Counted from the stretch's first letter, positions 55,014 through 64,000 are shown. The stretch: 64,000 nt of DNA from AP-15 sp963700195 (GCA_963700195.1 CAVOWQ010000030.1:1-64000); one strand, 5' to 3'. The notes: generated by a model not told the origin, from the letters alone. Program-made: numbers and translations.

Positions 55014-55775
55014 ATGGAGATCGCAGGGCAGGCGGCAATCGTCAGCGGCGGAGCCTCCGGTCTCGGCCGGGCGACGGCAGAGGCGCTGACCGCGGCAGGG
55101 GTCAAGGTTACGATTCTCGACGTCAACGAGGCGTCGGCGACCGCCGCAGCGCGCGAGATAGGCGGCTTCGCCATCGGCTGCGATGTGACCGACGCCGCTG
55201 CGGTCGAAGCGGCCGTTGCGGCGGCGCGCCAGCGGCACGGCCCGGCGCGCATCGCTGTCAATTGCGCCGGCGTCGGCACCGCCGGGCGGATCGTCGGACG
55301 CGACGGGCCGCTGCCGCTCGATGCGTTTCGGCGCGTCATCGAGGTCAATCTGATCGGCAGCTTCAACCTCCTGCGGGTCGCCGCGGCGGAGATGACCACT
55401 CTCGACCCGCTCCCCGACGGCGAGCGCGGCATCATTGTCTCGACCGCTTCGGTCGCGGCCTATGAAGGTCAGATCGGACAGGCGGCCTACAGCGCCTCGA
55501 AAGGCGGCATCGTCTCGCTGACCCTGCCGGCGGCGCGCGAACTGGCGCGCTATGGAGTGCGGGTGGTGGCGATCGCCCCGGGTCTCTTCGAGACGCCAAT
55601 GCTGCAGGGGTTGCCGCCGAACGTCCAGGAGAGCCTCGCCGCGAGCGTGCCGTTCCCGAGCCGGCTCGGCCGGCCCGCTGAATACGCCGCGCTGGTCCTG
55701 CACCTGTGTCAGAACCCGATGATCAACGGCGAAGTGATCCGGCTCGACGGCGCGTTGCGCATGGCGCCGCGCTGA
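55014..55775 (+). CDS. short-chain dehydrogenase/reductase (SDR)
   Basis: 253 residues. NAD(P)-binding SGGASGLGRATAEAL, NCAGVG, catalytic serine in STASVAAYEG, and YSASK with the tyrosine and lysine. It resembles 3-hydroxyacyl-CoA dehydrogenase type II (HSD17B10-like) in the AAYEGQIGQAAYSASKGGIV stretch. ATG 55014 is preceded by AGGAGGAG, a strong separate ribosome site, although the frame is open from the upstream transporter. Confidence 0.9.
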   Translation: MEIAGQAAIVSGGASGLGRATAEALTAAGVKVTILDVNEASATAAAREIGGFAIGCDVTDAAAVEAAVAAARQRHGPARIAVNCAGVGTAGRIVGRDGPLPLDAFRRVIEVNLIGSFNLLRVAAAEMTTLDPLPDGERGIIVSTASVAAYEGQIGQAAYSASKGGIVSLTLPAARELARYGVRVVAIAPGLFETPMLQGLPPNVQESLAASVPFPSRLGRPAEYAALVLHLCQNPMINGEVIRLDGALRMAPR

Positions 55776-55793
55776 GGGGAGTGTCGGGTGCGC

Positions 55794-56111
55794 TCACGGC
55801 AGAGGCGGCCGGCGGTCCCTTTCGGGGGCGATCTCGTCGATCGCATGCGCCAGGCGGATGTCGAGCTCGCTGAGGCCGCCCGCGTCGTGCGTCGACAGGA
55901 TCACCTCTACTCGGTTGTAGACGTTGAACAGCTCGGGGTGGTGGTCCATTTTTTCCGCCAGGAGCGCCATTCGCGACATGAAGGCCCACGCTTCGGAGAA
56001 GTTCTCGAAATGGTAGGTCTTGCGGATCGCATCGCGATCGTCGACCTCGACCCAGCCATGCAGCTCGTGCAGCGCGGTGTGGCGCTGTGCTCCGACCAGT
56101 CTTTCGACCAT
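55794..56111 (-). CDS. phhB: 4a-hydroxytetrahydrobiopterin dehydratase
   Basis: 105 residues, intact. FMSRMALLAEKMDHHPELFN has the HHPEL catalytic histidines; NRVEVILSTHDAGGLSELD completes the DCoH fold. Recycles the pterin cofactor of aromatic amino acid hydroxylases, or acts in molybdopterin metabolism. ATG 56111 with GGAGG upstream; a longer reading overlaps the divergent gene. Confidence 0.93.
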   Translation of the reverse strand: MVERLVGAQRHTALHELHGWVEVDDRDAIRKTYHFENFSEAWAFMSRMALLAEKMDHHPELFNVYNRVEVILSTHDAGGLSELDIRLAHAIDEIAPERDRRPPLP

Positions 56112-56142
56112 TCTAACCTCCGTCAGTAGCGGGAGTGATATC

Positions 56143-56643
56143 ATGCCGGACCGTCTGCCGCCATCGCTCGCCGAGATCGAGGCATTGGCGGAACGTGCGC
56201 TGGGAACCATCCCGCGGCAGTTGAAACGCCAGCTCGGACGCGTCGTGATCCGGGTCGAGGAGTTCCCCGACGAGGAGACCGAGGCGGCGATGGGCCTCGA
56301 AAGCCCGTTCGATATTCTCGGCCTTTATCGAGGCGTGGCGCTACCGTACAAGAGCGTCAGCGATCCGCGGCCGGACCTCGATATGATCTTTCTCTATCGC
56401 CGGCCGATCCTCGATTACTGGTGCGAGAGCGGCGAAGATCTGGGGCATCTGGTGCGGCACGTGCTGATCCACGAGATCGGCCACCATTTCGGCTTCAGCG
56501 ACGAGGACATGGAGAGGATCGAGTTCGTCGGATTGAGCCAGATCAGTCACACGGAGTTGGCGCATCTGGATGGAGCAGCTCGGCGTTCCGCAAATCGGCC
56601 CACAAGGCCGTCGGGATCGGATAGTGCACGAGCTTTGCGTTAG
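56143..56643 (+). CDS. metallopeptidase family (zincin, DUF1025-like)
   Basis: About 130 conserved residues. HVLIHEIGHHFGFSDEDM holds HEXXH, the zinc site of minimal zincins; VIRVEEFPDEE and FDILGLYRGVAL precede it. ATG 56143 with GGGAG upstream. The family normally ends just after EDMERIE; the present frame runs 35 residues further and overlaps the convergent aldo-keto reductase. One extra base near 56525 would give a stop at 56536. Cellular role not known. Confidence 0.85.
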   Translation: MPDRLPPSLAEIEALAERALGTIPRQLKRQLGRVVIRVEEFPDEETEAAMGLESPFDILGLYRGVALPYKSVSDPRPDLDMIFLYRRPILDYWCESGEDLGHLVRHVLIHEIGHHFGFSDEDMERIEFVGLSQISHTELAHLDGAARRSANRPTRPSGSDSARALR

Positions 56644-57550
56644 CCTCGAACTCATCGACATTGCGCGGCCCGGGGAGGATCGCCGCGACGGCCGGATGAG
56701 CAAGGGGAAACTGCAGCGCCGCGGCGACGATAGGCACCTGATGATTTTGGCAGATGGCGTTTATCTTTTTGACCCGGCCGACGATCTCGGGAGGCGCCGC
56801 CCGATAGTTCCAGGTGTCGCGGCCGGCAAGAACTCCGGTATTGAACGGTGCCCCCACAACGACCGAGATCCCGGATCGCAGGCATTGGGGGAGCAGGTCA
56901 TCGACGGGAGTCTGCTCGAGGAGCGTATAGCGCCCCGCAAGAAGAAAAACGTCCCAATCACCCCAGTCGAGCGCCTCAAGCAGAACTTCCCCTTCGTTCA
57001 CCCCAATCCCGATCGCCCCCACCTGGCGGGATGAGCGCAATCGCTCGAGCGCGCGATATCCACCGTCGCGAAACGTGCGCATGATCCTGGTATGGCCCTC
57101 TTTGCCATGCTGCCGCGCACCGATGTCATGAATGTAAAGGATGTCGATCCGCGCCAGGCCCAGGCGCTGTAAGTCGTCCTCAAACGAACGCATGATCCCA
57201 TCGTAGGAATAATCGAAGACATCCTCGAACGGCATCGGATGCCGCAGCGCACCGGGAACACCGCCAGCCGTCTGCGGTCGCAGCAGCCGCCCTGCCTTGC
57301 TCGACAACACCCAATCTTCGCGCGGCAGCTCGCGCAGGGCGTCGCCGACAATTCGGCACGCCTTTCCGAAACCGTAGAAAGGCGCAGTGTCGAAATAGCG
57401 AACACCGGCCGACCACGCCGCCTTTACAACCGCCTCTCCGTCATCTCGAGTGACTGGGATCCGGTGTCCCCCGAGGGTTCCAGTGCCGAGCCCGAGAACC
57501 GTCAACCTGAGGGGCGTGCGCCCCACCTGGCGTGTCTCGAAGCCCTTCAT
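56543..57550 (-). CDS. aldo/keto reductase (aldose 1-dehydrogenase group)
   Basis: 335 residues, intact. Catalytic set D54, Y59 (YFDTAPFYG), K85 (VLSSKAG) and H141 (LYIHDIG). The sequence resembles L-fucose/D-threo-aldose dehydrogenases, which oxidise sugars with NAD(P). Divergent from a ribokinase-like gene, with a palindromic site between them, suggesting a shared sugar-responsive regulator and a small sugar pathway. Exact sugar unknown. Confidence 0.9.
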   Translation of the reverse strand: MKGFETRQVGRTPLRLTVLGLGTGTLGGHRIPVTRDDGEAVVKAAWSAGVRYFDTAPFYGFGKACRIVGDALRELPREDWVLSSKAGRLLRPQTAGGVPGALRHPMPFEDVFDYSYDGIMRSFEDDLQRLGLARIDILYIHDIGARQHGKEGHTRIMRTFRDGGYRALERLRSSRQVGAIGIGVNEGEVLLEALDWGDWDVFLLAGRYTLLEQTPVDDLLPQCLRSGISVVVGAPFNTGVLAGRDTWNYRAAPPEIVGRVKKINAICQNHQVPIVAAALQFPLAHPAVAAILPGPRNVDEFEANAKLVHYPIPTALWADLRNAELLHPDAPTPCD

Positions 57551-57569
57551 ACGCCTCTCCGTCCATGCG

Positions 57570-57588
57570 ATCTGATATCATATCAGAT
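57570..57588. promoter_or_regulatory. 19-base palindromic operator between divergent genes
   Basis: ATCTGATATCATATCAGAT is a perfect 9-1-9 inverted repeat, 20 bases upstream of the aldo-keto reductase start and 61 before the ribokinase start. It resembles operators of GntR-type regulators (GATATCATATC core). No regulator gene adjoins it. Confidence 0.72.
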
Positions 57589-57648
57589 TACAACCAGCCG
57601 CTGTACTCCGAGTTCCAGTCGGTCGCGCTCCGCGAGGGATCCTGTCAC

Positions 57649-58530
57649 ATGATCCTGACTTTCGGGTCAATAAACGCCGATCTTATCGTCCCGGTCCCAA
57701 AATTGCCCCGGCCCGGGGAGACCGTGCTGGGCGGATCCTATGAGCTTCTACCGGGTGGCAAGGGTGCCAATCAGGCGCTGGCGGCGCGCCGGGCCGGAGC
57801 CGAGGTCATATTCGCCGGCGCCGTCGGCCGCGACAGCTTTGCCGCGATCGCGCTTGCTTCGCTCCGCGGCGAGGGCGTCGATACGCGACTGGTACGCGAG
57901 CTCGAACTCCCGACCGGCTGTGCCTCGATCATGATATCGCCTGCGGGCGAGAACATTATCGCCGTGGCCCCCGGCGCCAATATGGGTGTGCGGTGCGATT
58001 GGGTGCCCGAGGATTTACTCGACGCCAAGACGACCCTCGTCGCCCAGCTCGAAGTCCCACCCGGCGAAACCCAAGCGCTGATCAGACGCGTCCGCAGACG
58101 CGGCGGCCGATGTGTGCTGAACCTGGCGCCAGCGCTGCCGATCGATCTCGCGCTGTTGCCGGAAATCGACCTCCTTGTCGCGAACGAGAGCGAGGCCGCG
58201 ACGATGTCTTCTGATCCGATGGAGATTGCCCGCCGGCTGCGGCAAGGGCTCGTGGTGACGCGCGGTGCCGCGGGCGCCGGTGCGTTTCTCGCCGATGGCA
58301 GCCGGCTCGATTTGCCGGCACTCGCGATCGACCCGGTCGATACGACGGGCGCCGGGGACACGTTTGTCGGGGTTCTCGCGGCGGCGCTCGACTCGGGAGC
58401 GGGCCTGGAAGCTGCGTTACGGCGGGCCAGCGCCGCCGCCGGCCTTGCCTGCCTCGCCCGCGGCGCTCAAACCGCAATGCCGCGTTCAGCGGCAATTGAC
58501 GCGGCAATGGCGGATTTGCCACCCGGTTAG
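57649..58530 (+). CDS. PfkB family sugar kinase (ribokinase-like)
   Basis: 293 residues, intact. GGKGANQALAARRAG (residues 36-50) is the ribose-binding signature, and DTTGAGDTFVG with D237 as catalytic base is PfkB signature 2. Phosphorylates ribose or a related sugar. ATG 57649 with GAGGGATCC upstream. Divergent from the aldo-keto reductase; its stop overlaps rppH. Confidence 0.92.
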   Translation: MILTFGSINADLIVPVPKLPRPGETVLGGSYELLPGGKGANQALAARRAGAEVIFAGAVGRDSFAAIALASLRGEGVDTRLVRELELPTGCASIMISPAGENIIAVAPGANMGVRCDWVPEDLLDAKTTLVAQLEVPPGETQALIRRVRRRGGRCVLNLAPALPIDLALLPEIDLLVANESEAATMSSDPMEIARRLRQGLVVTRGAAGAGAFLADGSRLDLPALAIDPVDTTGAGDTFVGVLAAALDSGAGLEAALRRASAAAGLACLARGAQTAMPRSAAIDAAMADLPPG

Positions 58531-59025
58531 GCCAGGGGCGCGCAATGCTCCTGAAACTCGGCTAGTATGTCGATGTAGAGCCGACGCTTGAACGGGACAA
58601 TCAAATCCGGCAGGCGAAATGGCGCAACCCATTGCCAGGCGTCGAATTCCGGATGCTCGGTGGCGAGATTTATGTCGCTGTCCCGGCCGGTGAAGCGCAT
58701 GACGAACCATTTCTGGCGCTGGCCCCGGTAGCGCCCGCCCCATACGCTGCCGGCGAGTTCGATCGGCAGATCGTAGTGCAGCCAACCCCGGCTTTCGGCG
58801 ATGATCTCGGCCTTGGCGGTGCCGATCTCTTCCTCCAGTTCTCGCAGAGCCGCGTCGCGCGGGGTCTCACCCGGGTCGATCCCGCCTTGCGGCATCTGCC
58901 ATGCCGGCATCGTCGGCATGTCGAGGCGGCGCGCGACGAACACCTCTCCCCGTGAGTTGAGCAGCATGATACCGACGGCCGGCACGGTAGCCGAGCGGCT
59001 CGCCGTCCTCTGTCGGCCTTCTCAT
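58527..59025 (-). CDS. rppH: RNA pyrophosphohydrolase (Nudix), one frame break
   Basis: About 165 residues. Starts mRNA decay by removing pyrophosphate from 5' ends. The Nudix box is GGIDPGETPRDAALRELEEE with EIG following. The N-terminus is PAVGIMLLNSRGEVF. Removing one base (the T near 58990) joins ATG 59025 in frame and restores the conserved YRPAVGIML. Downstream of ctpA on the same strand, as is usual. Confidence 0.94.
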
Positions 59026-59059
59026 CCGATATCGCCGAGGCCGCGCCGTTGGCGTATCG

Positions 59060-60355
59060 TCAGTTGACGACGCGGCCGTTGAACATTGAGATGCCGCGCA
59101 GCATGTCGACCGCCCTGGCCAGCTGGTAGTCGGCGGGCGTGCCCATGATCGACGGATCGACGGATGTCTGCTCAGGGGAGCCGTCTCCGGAATCGTCCTT
59201 CTTCAGATCCGTCGCCGTGGCAACCTTGTCGCCCTTCTCCCCCTTCTCGGGTGGCTTCTCGATTTTGGCGGCTTCGACGACGATGTCCGGATCGATTCCT
59301 TTAGCCTGAATCGATCGCCCCGAAGGCGTGTAATAACGCGCCGTCGTCAGCCGCATCGCCCCGTGGCCGGGGAGCGGGATGATTGTTTGCACCGAACCCT
59401 TGCCAAAGGATTTCGTTCCGAGAAGGATCGCGCGGTGGTGGTCCTGCAACGCGCCGGCGACGATCTCGCTGGCCGAGGCAGACCCGCCGTTGATCAACAC
59501 CGCAAGCGGGAGACCGCTCGCGATGTCGCCTGGGCGGGCGTTATAGCGCTGGGCATCCTCACTGCGCCGGCCGCGGGTGGACACGATCTCGCCCTTGTCG
59601 AGAAAGGCGTCCGAAACCGCAACCGCCTGGTCGAGGAGCCCGCCCGGATTGTTGCGCAGATCGAGGATCACCCCGGAGAGCTTGTTGCCGGCCTGCTGCT
59701 TCAGGTTCTTCATCGCATTGTTGAGGCCGACATCGGTCTGCTCGTTGAAGCTGGTGATCCGGATGTAGCCGATCGTGTCGCCCTCGAGGTGGGATCGGAC
59801 CGACTGGATTTTGATCGTTGCGCGGGTCAACTTGACGTCGAAGGGGTCCTTTCCTTCGCGCCGTATGGTCAGCTTGATTTCGCTGCCGATCAGGCCGCGC
59901 ATTTTCTCGACCGCCTCCGGGAGGGTCATCCCCTGGACGGGATCACCATCGAGGTGAGTTATCAGGTCGCCGGGCTTCAGGCCGGCGCGCGCCGCCGGCG
60001 TATCGTCGATCGGCGAGACAACCTTGACGAGGCCGCTCTCCATCGACACTTCGATCCCCAGCCCGCCAAACTCGCCGCGGGTCTGAACCTTCATATCGTT
60101 GAAGTTCTTTGTATTCAGGTAATTCGAATGGGGATCGAGCGAGGTCAGCATGCCGTTGATCGCCAATTCGACCAAGGTGTCGTCGCTGACGTCGTCGACA
60201 TATTCGGCGCGTACCCGCTCGAACACCTCGCCGAACAGATTGAGCTGCTTGTAGGTTTCAGCCGAGTTGGCCGGAGGCGCTGCGCCGACGTCCTGGCGCA
60301 GCGAGAACACGAGAAGAGTGGCGGCGACCACCACCATGAGACCCGAACGCTTCAT
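59060..60355 (-). CDS. ctpA: S41 family C-terminal processing peptidase
   Basis: 431 residues, intact. Signal peptide, then a PDZ domain (residues about 95-180, GGLGIEVSMESGLVKVVSPI) and the S41 core: S296 in NGGSASASEIVAGAL and K319 in TKSFGKGSVQT as the Ser-Lys dyad. Cleaves exported proteins at their C-termini in the periplasm. The Lys/Glu/Gly-rich insertion near residue 365 is variable in the family. Transcribed toward rppH, probably one operon. Confidence 0.95.
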   Translation of the reverse strand: MKRSGLMVVVAATLLVFSLRQDVGAAPPANSAETYKQLNLFGEVFERVRAEYVDDVSDDTLVELAINGMLTSLDPHSNYLNTKNFNDMKVQTRGEFGGLGIEVSMESGLVKVVSPIDDTPAARAGLKPGDLITHLDGDPVQGMTLPEAVEKMRGLIGSEIKLTIRREGKDPFDVKLTRATIKIQSVRSHLEGDTIGYIRITSFNEQTDVGLNNAMKNLKQQAGNKLSGVILDLRNNPGGLLDQAVAVSDAFLDKGEIVSTRGRRSEDAQRYNARPGDIASGLPLAVLINGGSASASEIVAGALQDHHRAILLGTKSFGKGSVQTIIPLPGHGAMRLTTARYYTPSGRSIQAKGIDPDIVVEAAKIEKPPEKGEKGDKVATATDLKKDDSGDGSPEQTSVDPSIMGTPADYQLARAVDMLRGISMFNGRVVN

Positions 60356-61332
60356 CCATTCACCCTATCGTCTCGGGCCCAAATCGGCACGATGCACGTG
60401 CACATAATATCCGGCAGCGAGGGCGATGATCAAGCCGAGCGGGCGGGCGCGGCGAAATGGTCCGGTTTGATCCGGAAGTTGTAAGCGCAGGGGAGCGACT
60501 TACGAGGCGCGCCGGGTGGAGCAGGTGGCAGTGCCCGATTGTCCCTTGGCACACGGGTCCTCCTCGGCCGCTCTTAGTGCTCATAGCCATTCAGATGTTT
60601 CAGCGACCCCCCTTCCTCGCTTTCCCGGCGAAAGCCGGGATCCAGTTCTGCCGTGGGCACCGGCTTTCGCCGGTGAAGCGAGCTTGCGCGAGGTGCTTCA
60701 TGGCCTGATAAATCGTGGGAATGAAATCTCAACACCAGCTGTTTTTGCTGTTCTTTGCAGCGAAACATCAGCGAAAAGGAAAAAATTCTGAATTGAAAAT
60801 GCCAGAACTCTACCGCCCCTCTGATCCCTGTGCTCCGAAATCCCTGCAAGCGCCGGCCAAAACGAACCTTGCTACCCTGTTCCACCTATTATCAGGTCCA
60901 GATCAGGCTGGGTTTCCCGCCGGTTGAAGAACGTGGGGGGCCGACCACCGATGTTACCCTGATAATCGGCCACACTCACACCCGTGATAGCTCCCGAATC
61001 AAAGCCGACAGCAGAGATTAGCAGCTTATTGAGAATTTGTCAAAATTATTGTGTGAGCATTACCGCAAGGCGACCGCGGTCGGCCGAAACGCTCAGCGCC
61101 AACCATCACCGACTGGCGATACCCTCGCCACTCCTTCACAGTGCGCGGCGAGACAGCACGATCACGCCATTGGCGTTCGGCCAAACCCCGGAGCGTGATC
61201 GGGGCAAATCTTGCACTCAAGATTGTCAGCATCGAGGGATCGGACTTCGGAAAAATTAGGAATTGCACAAAGAATTAGCGTTTTGATCAAAAGCACTTCT
61301 CCTTTGCATAAATTGCCGCCATAAGTTACCGT
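60356..61332. other. 977-base region without recognisable gene
   Basis: Upstream of ctpA (minus) and of the recombinase (plus). Apart from a palindromic repeat at 60621-60680, only short frames without features. The right part is AT-rich and could hold the recombinase promoter and its recombination site. The genes usually upstream of ctpA in relatives (envC-like peptidase, rlmH) are not here, so the region was rearranged. Confidence 0.45.
60621..60680. repeat. inverted repeat related to that at 3563
   Basis: TTTCCCGGCGAAAGCCGGGA and CACCGGCTTTCGCCGGTGAA, two short palindromes head to head with a 15-base spacer. Diverged copy of the 3563-3639 type. Confidence 0.8.
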
Positions 61333-61887
61333 ATGAAATACGGCTATGCGCGGGTATCGCCCGGCGGAAAAAGCGATAGCGTCGAGGCCCAAGCGCGGCA
61401 ACTGACCAAGGCTGGCTGCAAGAAGGTGTTCCGCGAAGTGGCGAGCGGAGCCAAGACCGACCGGGCGCAGCTTCGCCGCTTGCTCGACCAGCTCGACGCC
61501 GGCGACGTGCTGATGGTGACACGGCTCGACCGGCTGGCGCGATCCACCCGCGACCTGTTGAACACGCTCGCGGCGATCACCGAGCAGGAAAGCCGGCTTC
61601 CGCTCGCTCGGCGACGCATGGGCCGACACCACCACGGCGCACGGCCGCTTGATGCTGACCGTTCTGGGCGGGCTGGCGCGAGTTCGAGCGCGACTTGATC
61701 CGCGCCCGCACCAGCGAAGGACGCGAGCGGGCCAAAGCGCGCGGCGTCAAGCTCGGCCGCAAACCGAAATTGACCGAACACCAGAAGCGCGAGGCGATCC
61801 GCGCCGCGACCATACGGCGAGAACCGCGTGCGCGAGATCGCCCGCAGCTACAACGTCAGTCACAGCACGATTTCGCGGCTGGCGTAG
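61333..61887 (+). CDS. serine recombinase (resolvase), three frame breaks
   Basis: About 184 residues. MKYGYARVSPGGKSDSVEAQ carries the catalytic serine, VTRLDRLARSTRDLLNTLA the arginine-rich catalytic helix. After one extra base near 61592, FRSLGDAWADTTTAHGRLM; after one near 61680, EFERDLIRARTSEGRERA; after one near 61815, REIARSYNVSHSTISRLA and stop. Removing those three bases gives a complete protein, so it may be intact in the organism. It is 37 bases before the cyclase gene and resembles the recombinase at 37438. Confidence 0.88.
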
Positions 61888-61923
61888 TAACGTCCCGCAA
61901 TCCGCCCGGCAACCAGAGGGAAT

Positions 61924-64000
61924 ATGCCGGATCAGGGAGTGCCGCGCGACCGTTTAGAAGAGCTGCTGTCGGGTGTCGATCCGGAACAGCTGCGACAGGT
62001 CATGCCTCGTCGGCGGCGGCGTCATCACGATGATGTTCACCGATATCGTCGACTCGACGCGGGTCAAGCGCAACGTCGGCGACCTGACTTATTTCGCGGC
62101 GCTCGATCGACACAACAGCGCCGTCCGCGAGTGCATTGCGCGACACGGCGGCCATGAGCTGAAGACGATCGGTGATTCGTTCTTTATTGCGTTTACCGAT
62201 CCCGGCGAAGCGGTCCAGTGCGCCGCGGAGATTCAGCAGAACTCTCTCCGGAGACGCCGATAATCGTCGGCAATGGCTCGATCAACGTCAGGATCGGCGT
62301 GCACACCGGGACACCGATCGTCTATCGAGATGACGTCTCGGGGCGGACCGATCTGAGCGGCACCGACGTCGACAAGACCGCACGGGTCGAGAGCATCGCC
62401 CGTGGCGGCCAGGTGTTGATTTCCGATCAGACGCGCACGCTCACCGATCTTATGGAAGTCTACGATTGGGGGTTTTGGGAGCTCAAGGGACTGGGCCAGC
62501 AGCGCATCTTCGAGGTTCTTTATCCCGGCAAACACCCAGAAGTCCCCGCGGGGCGCGTGCGCCTCGAGCCGCTCCGCTTTGCCACATCGTTCATCGGCCG
62601 CGAACGGGAAGTCGCAGAGCTTGTGGAAGCCCTCAAGCACCATCGTCTGGTCACGGTTACGGGCATGGGCGGAATGGGCAAGACTCGACTTGCGGATTTC
62701 GCCGCTCGCCGCGTCAGCGACACCTTCGCCGACGGCGTCTTCTTCGTCGAATTGGCAAGGACAGCCGATTCCCGAAAGCGCGGTCGTCTCCGAACTAGTT
62801 GCGGCCTTTGCGGTCAATCCGGCGGGGTTTAAGGACGAGGACGACGCGCTGCTCAGGTTCCTGCAGAACCGGCAGATGCTGATCGTGCTGGACAATTTCG
62901 AGGCAGTCCCCTCGGCAGCACCGCTAGTCGCCAAACTGCTCCTCGGATGTCCCCATGCACATTTTCTATTGACTTCGCAGACGTCGCTAAACCTCGACGG
63001 TGAGCAGCTCTATCAAACGCCGGCGATGGGTATTCCTGCTGACGCGGCGGATGTGAACTTGCTCGCCGCATTCGACGCTTTTGCGCTGTTTCGGGAGCGC
63101 GCTCGTGCGAGAGTTCGACTACTGGGATTTGCGCTCTCCGGCCGAAATTACGACAGTCACCGAGATTCTGCGCCTAGTCGACGGCATTCCTTTTGCGATC
63201 GAGCTGGTCGCCGCCTGGGTAGGAAGCAAGACATTGCCGGAAATCAGGACCGGGCTCGACTACCGTCTGGATTTGCTCAGACGCAGAGGAACCAGCACGA
63301 TCAGCCGTCATCAGAGCATGCAAGCTTGTTTCGAGTACTCGTTCGTTCTTCTCCCCGACGATGCGAGAGAGGTTTTCCCGAAGCTCTCCATCTTCGCAGG
63401 CGGGTTCTTTGACGAAGATGTCGAGGCGGTCTGCGGCATGCCCGATCCCGCTGAGCTTCTGGTCTCTCTCCACGAACGAAGTCTGCTCGCTCGGCAGGAA
63501 GTCCTCGCCCGCAGCCGCTATTCGATGCTGGCAACGGTCCAAGAATACGCCGCCGACAAGCTGCCCGACGTCGCCGCCACGCAGCTGAAACGCGCACACG
63601 CTCGCCATTTTCTGGGAGTTCTCCACGCCGCCGCCCACCAACTCGACACGATAGGCTATGCAGCCGCTCTGGAGCGTATCGCTATCGACTTCGCCAATTT
63701 CGAGGCAGGGCTCAGGGAAAGCCAGGCAAGCAAAGACCATGGCGCAGTCTATGACTACGCCACCGATCTTGCGGGTTACCTTCGTATAAGGGGCCGCCAC
63801 AACGATTGTCTGAGTTTGGCGTTGGCGGCGCGCGCGACCGCCGACAACCTTGGCGCCGAGGTTGTGGCGCGCGCAAATGATAACGTCGGCGGCGCCTATG
63901 CAAACCTGCAGACCGGCGACCGCGGCGACAACCTGCGGCGCGCGATCGAGTACTCCGAGGCGGCACTGCGGGTGTGGACCGAGCGCGATTTCCCGCAGGA
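61924..64000 (+). CDS. class III adenylate/guanylate cyclase with NTPase and TPR-like domains, 3' partial
   Basis: More than 690 residues, running off the right edge. Cyclase domain: MMFTDIVDSTRVK and LKTIGDSFFIAF hold the two metal aspartates; RIGVHTGTPI and DVDKTARVESIARGGQVLIS follow. Then a P-loop NTPase of the STAND/AfsR type: VTVTGMGGMGKTRLADF (Walker A) and MLIVLDNFEAV (Walker B). Then helical repeats (GRHNDCLSLALAARATADNL). Frame changes near 62010, 62765 and 63105 are one extra base; near 62240 it is a loss of one or gain of two. It probably makes a cyclic nucleotide in response to an unknown signal bound by the repeats. Confidence 0.85.

Overview
This 64 kb window is GC-rich bacterial chromosome. 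Gene order and families point to an alphaproteobacterium, probably Rhodospirillales-like: dacC-tmk-holB-metG-tatD-MBL hydrolase, then murA-DUF2948-hisG-hisD-UPF0262-maf-rng-yacG. PEP-CTERM proteins, an exbB-exbD-tonB operon and dispersed GC-rich palindromes fit a free-living soil or water organism. The species assignment is inference. No tRNA, rRNA or CRISPR array was seen.

The most important feature for a reader is technical. About 40 breaks in reading frame occur, many in essential genes (tmk, holB, metG, hisD, rppH), and nearly all have the same sign: one base too many. These are most likely sequence errors. Interrupted genes are therefore given as single CDS spanning the breaks. Genuinely damaged genes (brnTA remnant, monooxygenase, ketopantoate reductase, glycoside-hydrolase-like fragment, recombinase tail) are marked as pseudogenes.

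Layout. 0-5 kb: a copper protein, then a minus-strand catabolic cluster (amidohydrolase, ferritin-like/ferredoxin fusion, small ferredoxin, second ferritin-like protein, LigB-type extradiol dioxygenase). 5-12.6 kb: cell wall and housekeeping genes (lytic transglycosylase, dacC, tmk, holB, metG, tatD, MBL hydrolase), with a dead brnTA-like scar between tmk and holB. 12.6-20.4 kb: two PEP-CTERM surface proteins, each behind a textbook sigma-54 promoter and followed by a near-identical terminator; an outer-membrane beta-barrel; and a minus-strand glycan operon (glutamine amidotransferase/Asn synthetase and two glycosyltransferases). 20.5-26 kb: mixed metabolism. 26-34.6 kb: the murA/his/maf/rng block, MT-A70 methyltransferase, retropepsin-like protease and a small cation transporter.

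34.6-38.5 kb is a lower-density accessory island with a HEPN-like gene pair, two serine recombinases (one only a tail) and orphan secreted proteins. 38.5-44 kb holds a double-cupin protein, a broken ketopantoate reductase, exbB-exbD-tonB and small exported proteins. 44-52.4 kb looks like a metal-uptake and metal-stress region: a winged-helix/TPR regulator, a TonB-dependent receptor, a DUF2946 protein, a TonB-plug-like lipoprotein, a VWA protein, a Tat-exported CxxC protein, a CDF exporter, a histidine-rich protein and an SmtB-type zinc repressor. ExbB-ExbD-TonB would energise the receptor. 52.4-60.4 kb carries dispersed metabolism (prolyl aminopeptidase, PagL-like deacylase, transporter/SDR, pterin dehydratase, aldo-keto reductase and ribokinase sharing a palindromic operator, rppH, ctpA). 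The window ends with a serine recombinase and a large class III cyclase-NTPase-TPR signalling protein that runs off the edge.
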